From: Candidatus Babelota bacterium
GTDB taxonomy: Bacteria > Babelota > Babeliae > Babelales > Babelaceae
Direction of reading: 5' to 3'
NCBI GenBank assembly: GCA_003174035.1
Contig: PRDV01000051.1
Span: 1-15,463 of the forward strand
Length of the DNA: 15,463 bases
The position numbers were made by a program, and so were the translations under genes. Below, one piece after another: positions 14,338 through 15,463 of the stretch. The notes beneath the pieces were generated by a model. It had not been told where the DNA came from, made no database searches, and saw nothing but the letters and a program-made list of their open reading frames with translations. Positions within the stretch are counted from its first letter, which is position 1. Every line of letters starts with the position of its first letter.

Positions 14338-15414
14338 TTATAATTCTAGCACGCTACCACTTCCTTTAGACCTTTTTTGCAAGTCCTTTGTTTTCTTCCA
14401 AGCTTCTAAATAATCTATGCGCACATCGTCAACAGGATGGGACCATATCCACCACAACAATTGGAAACTCCAATTAACTAGAAATCCTTGCTCCGCTTTA
14501 TATTTTTTCAATAAAGTAATCAACCCGTCTGACATCCCCATTTCTGCCGCAAAGATATCTGCCCTTTTTTCGGCAACGCGGGAGAGCATTCCATAATATA
14601 GTGTACAAAGCACAGCGATACCGAGTAAATTTCTGCAGGCCCCATGAACTACTGGTTTGGAAGTGAAAAATCGAGCGGATACGTCCAATAGAGCCATTCC
14701 ACCCATCAGTTTCATCGACTGATGATACATATGAGAAGCCCCGTCATCATAATATCCATGACCCAGCTCATGGGCTATGACCCCTAAAATCTCAGGCTCC
14801 GAAAAACGTTCAAAGATATCTTCCTGAAGTAGTATGAGTAAAGTATCGCCAGATTTTTTACAACAATTTTCTTTACCCCCAATAGCAATTGCTATCAGTC
14901 CGGGATACCCAGTTGACTTCAAAAAACCACCGAACGATTTAATCATTTGAAATCTAGTTGCTTCATTGGCACAAAGCCTTACCATGCCATTTTCATAGTG
15001 CACAAGTACCTTATATTTTTCACTAGGACGACCGTCTTCTAAAAACACGCATGAACAAGGAATAAGTTCTATAGGAGACAACCGCAATTTAAGAAAGTTA
15101 CTAATCGACCAAAATTCCGGTGAAACATGTATGAATTTTGAGATAGCAAACCCTTTATCCCAAGAACCATCAAATAAATCAGCGTATGAGCAGCTTCTAA
15201 TCATATTCATTATGCCCATCGATTTCCGCAAATTAGTTTGAGCATCAAGCTTCAACCTATTTTCATCGCTAAGTACATTTGAATTAACTTTTCGTGAGGC
15301 CACAACTTTGTGCCAATTTCCTTGCAATACGTCTGTGTAGAAAAGTTGAGAAGTGTGTATAATTGAGTGAGATAAGAGTGCCATCAAAAAGACGAGTCCA
15401 TAGTTTCTGATCAT
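14338..15414 (-). CDS. Exported M48-family zinc metallopeptidase
   Basis: A 358-residue zinc protease. Residues 1-21 form a signal peptide (R3, core GLVFLMALLSHSII). The catalytic zinc motif is HELGH (215-219) in ILGVIAHELGHGYYDD; the third ligand is E282 in VAEKRADIFAAEMG (the ExxxD motif of the family), and SHPVDDVRIDYL (325-336) matches the conserved SHP..R block after it. Two hydrophobic stretches between the zinc motifs (about 233-250 and 256-277) resemble the membrane helices of HtpX/Ste24-like members, so it may be membrane-associated rather than soluble. The 200-residue N-terminal part has no recognisable domain. GGAG 5 nt before the ATG supports the start. A role in envelope protein turnover or acting on exported or host proteins is inferred only. 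The gene ends 157 nt before the short ankyrin gene on the same strand. Confidence 0.9.
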   Translation of the reverse strand: MIRNYGLVFLMALLSHSIIHTSQLFYTDVLQGNWHKVVASRKVNSNVLSDENRLKLDAQTNLRKSMGIMNMIRSCSYADLFDGSWDKGFAISKFIHVSPEFWSISNFLKLRLSPIELIPCSCVFLEDGRPSEKYKVLVHYENGMVRLCANEATRFQMIKSFGGFLKSTGYPGLIAIAIGGKENCCKKSGDTLLILLQEDIFERFSEPEILGVIAHELGHGYYDDGASHMYHQSMKLMGGMALLDVSARFFTSKPVVHGACRNLLGIAVLCTLYYGMLSRVAEKRADIFAAEMGMSDGLITLLKKYKAEQGFLVNWSFQLLWWIWSHPVDDVRIDYLEAWKKTKDLQKRSKGSGSVLEL

Positions 15415-15463
15415 AATTTCTCCGTTACATTAAACATTTATTTAAAAATAACAAAAAATATAA

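Noticed and set aside
1..15463. tRNA, rRNA, CRISPR array, insertion sequence or phage genes
   Set aside because: I looked for tRNA-like T-loops, regularly spaced repeats, transposase motifs and terminal inverted repeats and saw none; the reading was by eye, so a divergent tRNA or small RNA could be missed.

Overview
The window looks like a chromosomal stretch from a low-to-moderate GC, host-associated bacterium with a small genome. My best guess is Candidatus Dependentiae (TM6, Babeliales-like), with a Chlamydia-like obligate intracellular bacterium as the alternative. This rests on content only: short intergenic gaps, many Sec-exported proteins without obvious relatives, ankyrin-type proteins, an importer paired with a tRNA-guanine transglycosylase of the kind used to salvage queuine from a host, and a retained MraY for peptidoglycan precursors. 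No rRNA, tRNA, insertion sequence, phage gene or CRISPR array was seen.

Layout. 76-444 (+) is a small cupin protein; it converges with 438-1547 (-), an exported coiled-coil protein of unknown function. 1723-4282 (+) is a tight three-gene operon with 4-nt stop/start overlaps: queuosine-precursor transporter, tRNA-guanine transglycosylase, and SpoU-type RNA methyltransferase. A perfect 15-bp hairpin (4339-4371) separates it from 4380-5801 (-), an exported parallel beta-helix protein. 5953-7275 (+) is an APC-type amino-acid permease. It converges with the minus-strand pair mraY (8916-9977) and an exported RNase III with dsRNA-binding domains (7355-8905). 10151-10588 (+) is a small exported orphan ending in a clear intrinsic terminator. 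The rest is all on the minus strand: an exported ankyrin-like protein with a C-terminal membrane tail (10640-12013), an exported/membrane orphan (12123-13265), a shorter paralogue of the ankyrin protein (13359-14180), and an exported M48 metallopeptidase (14338-15414).

How the genes fit together. Eight of thirteen genes encode proteins with an N-terminal Sec-type signal peptide, so much of the window is an envelope/secretome region. The queuosine operon is one coherent pathway: import the base, insert it into tRNA, with an RNA methyltransferase alongside. The most unusual item is the RNase III. It keeps all four catalytic acidic residues but carries a signal peptide and about three dsRNA-binding domains, which would place a dsRNA-cleaving enzyme outside the cytoplasm; an action on host dsRNA is conceivable but unproven. 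The two ankyrin paralogues share an SFFTP motif just before a C-terminal hydrophobic segment and basic tail, which resembles a C-terminal sorting or anchoring signal.
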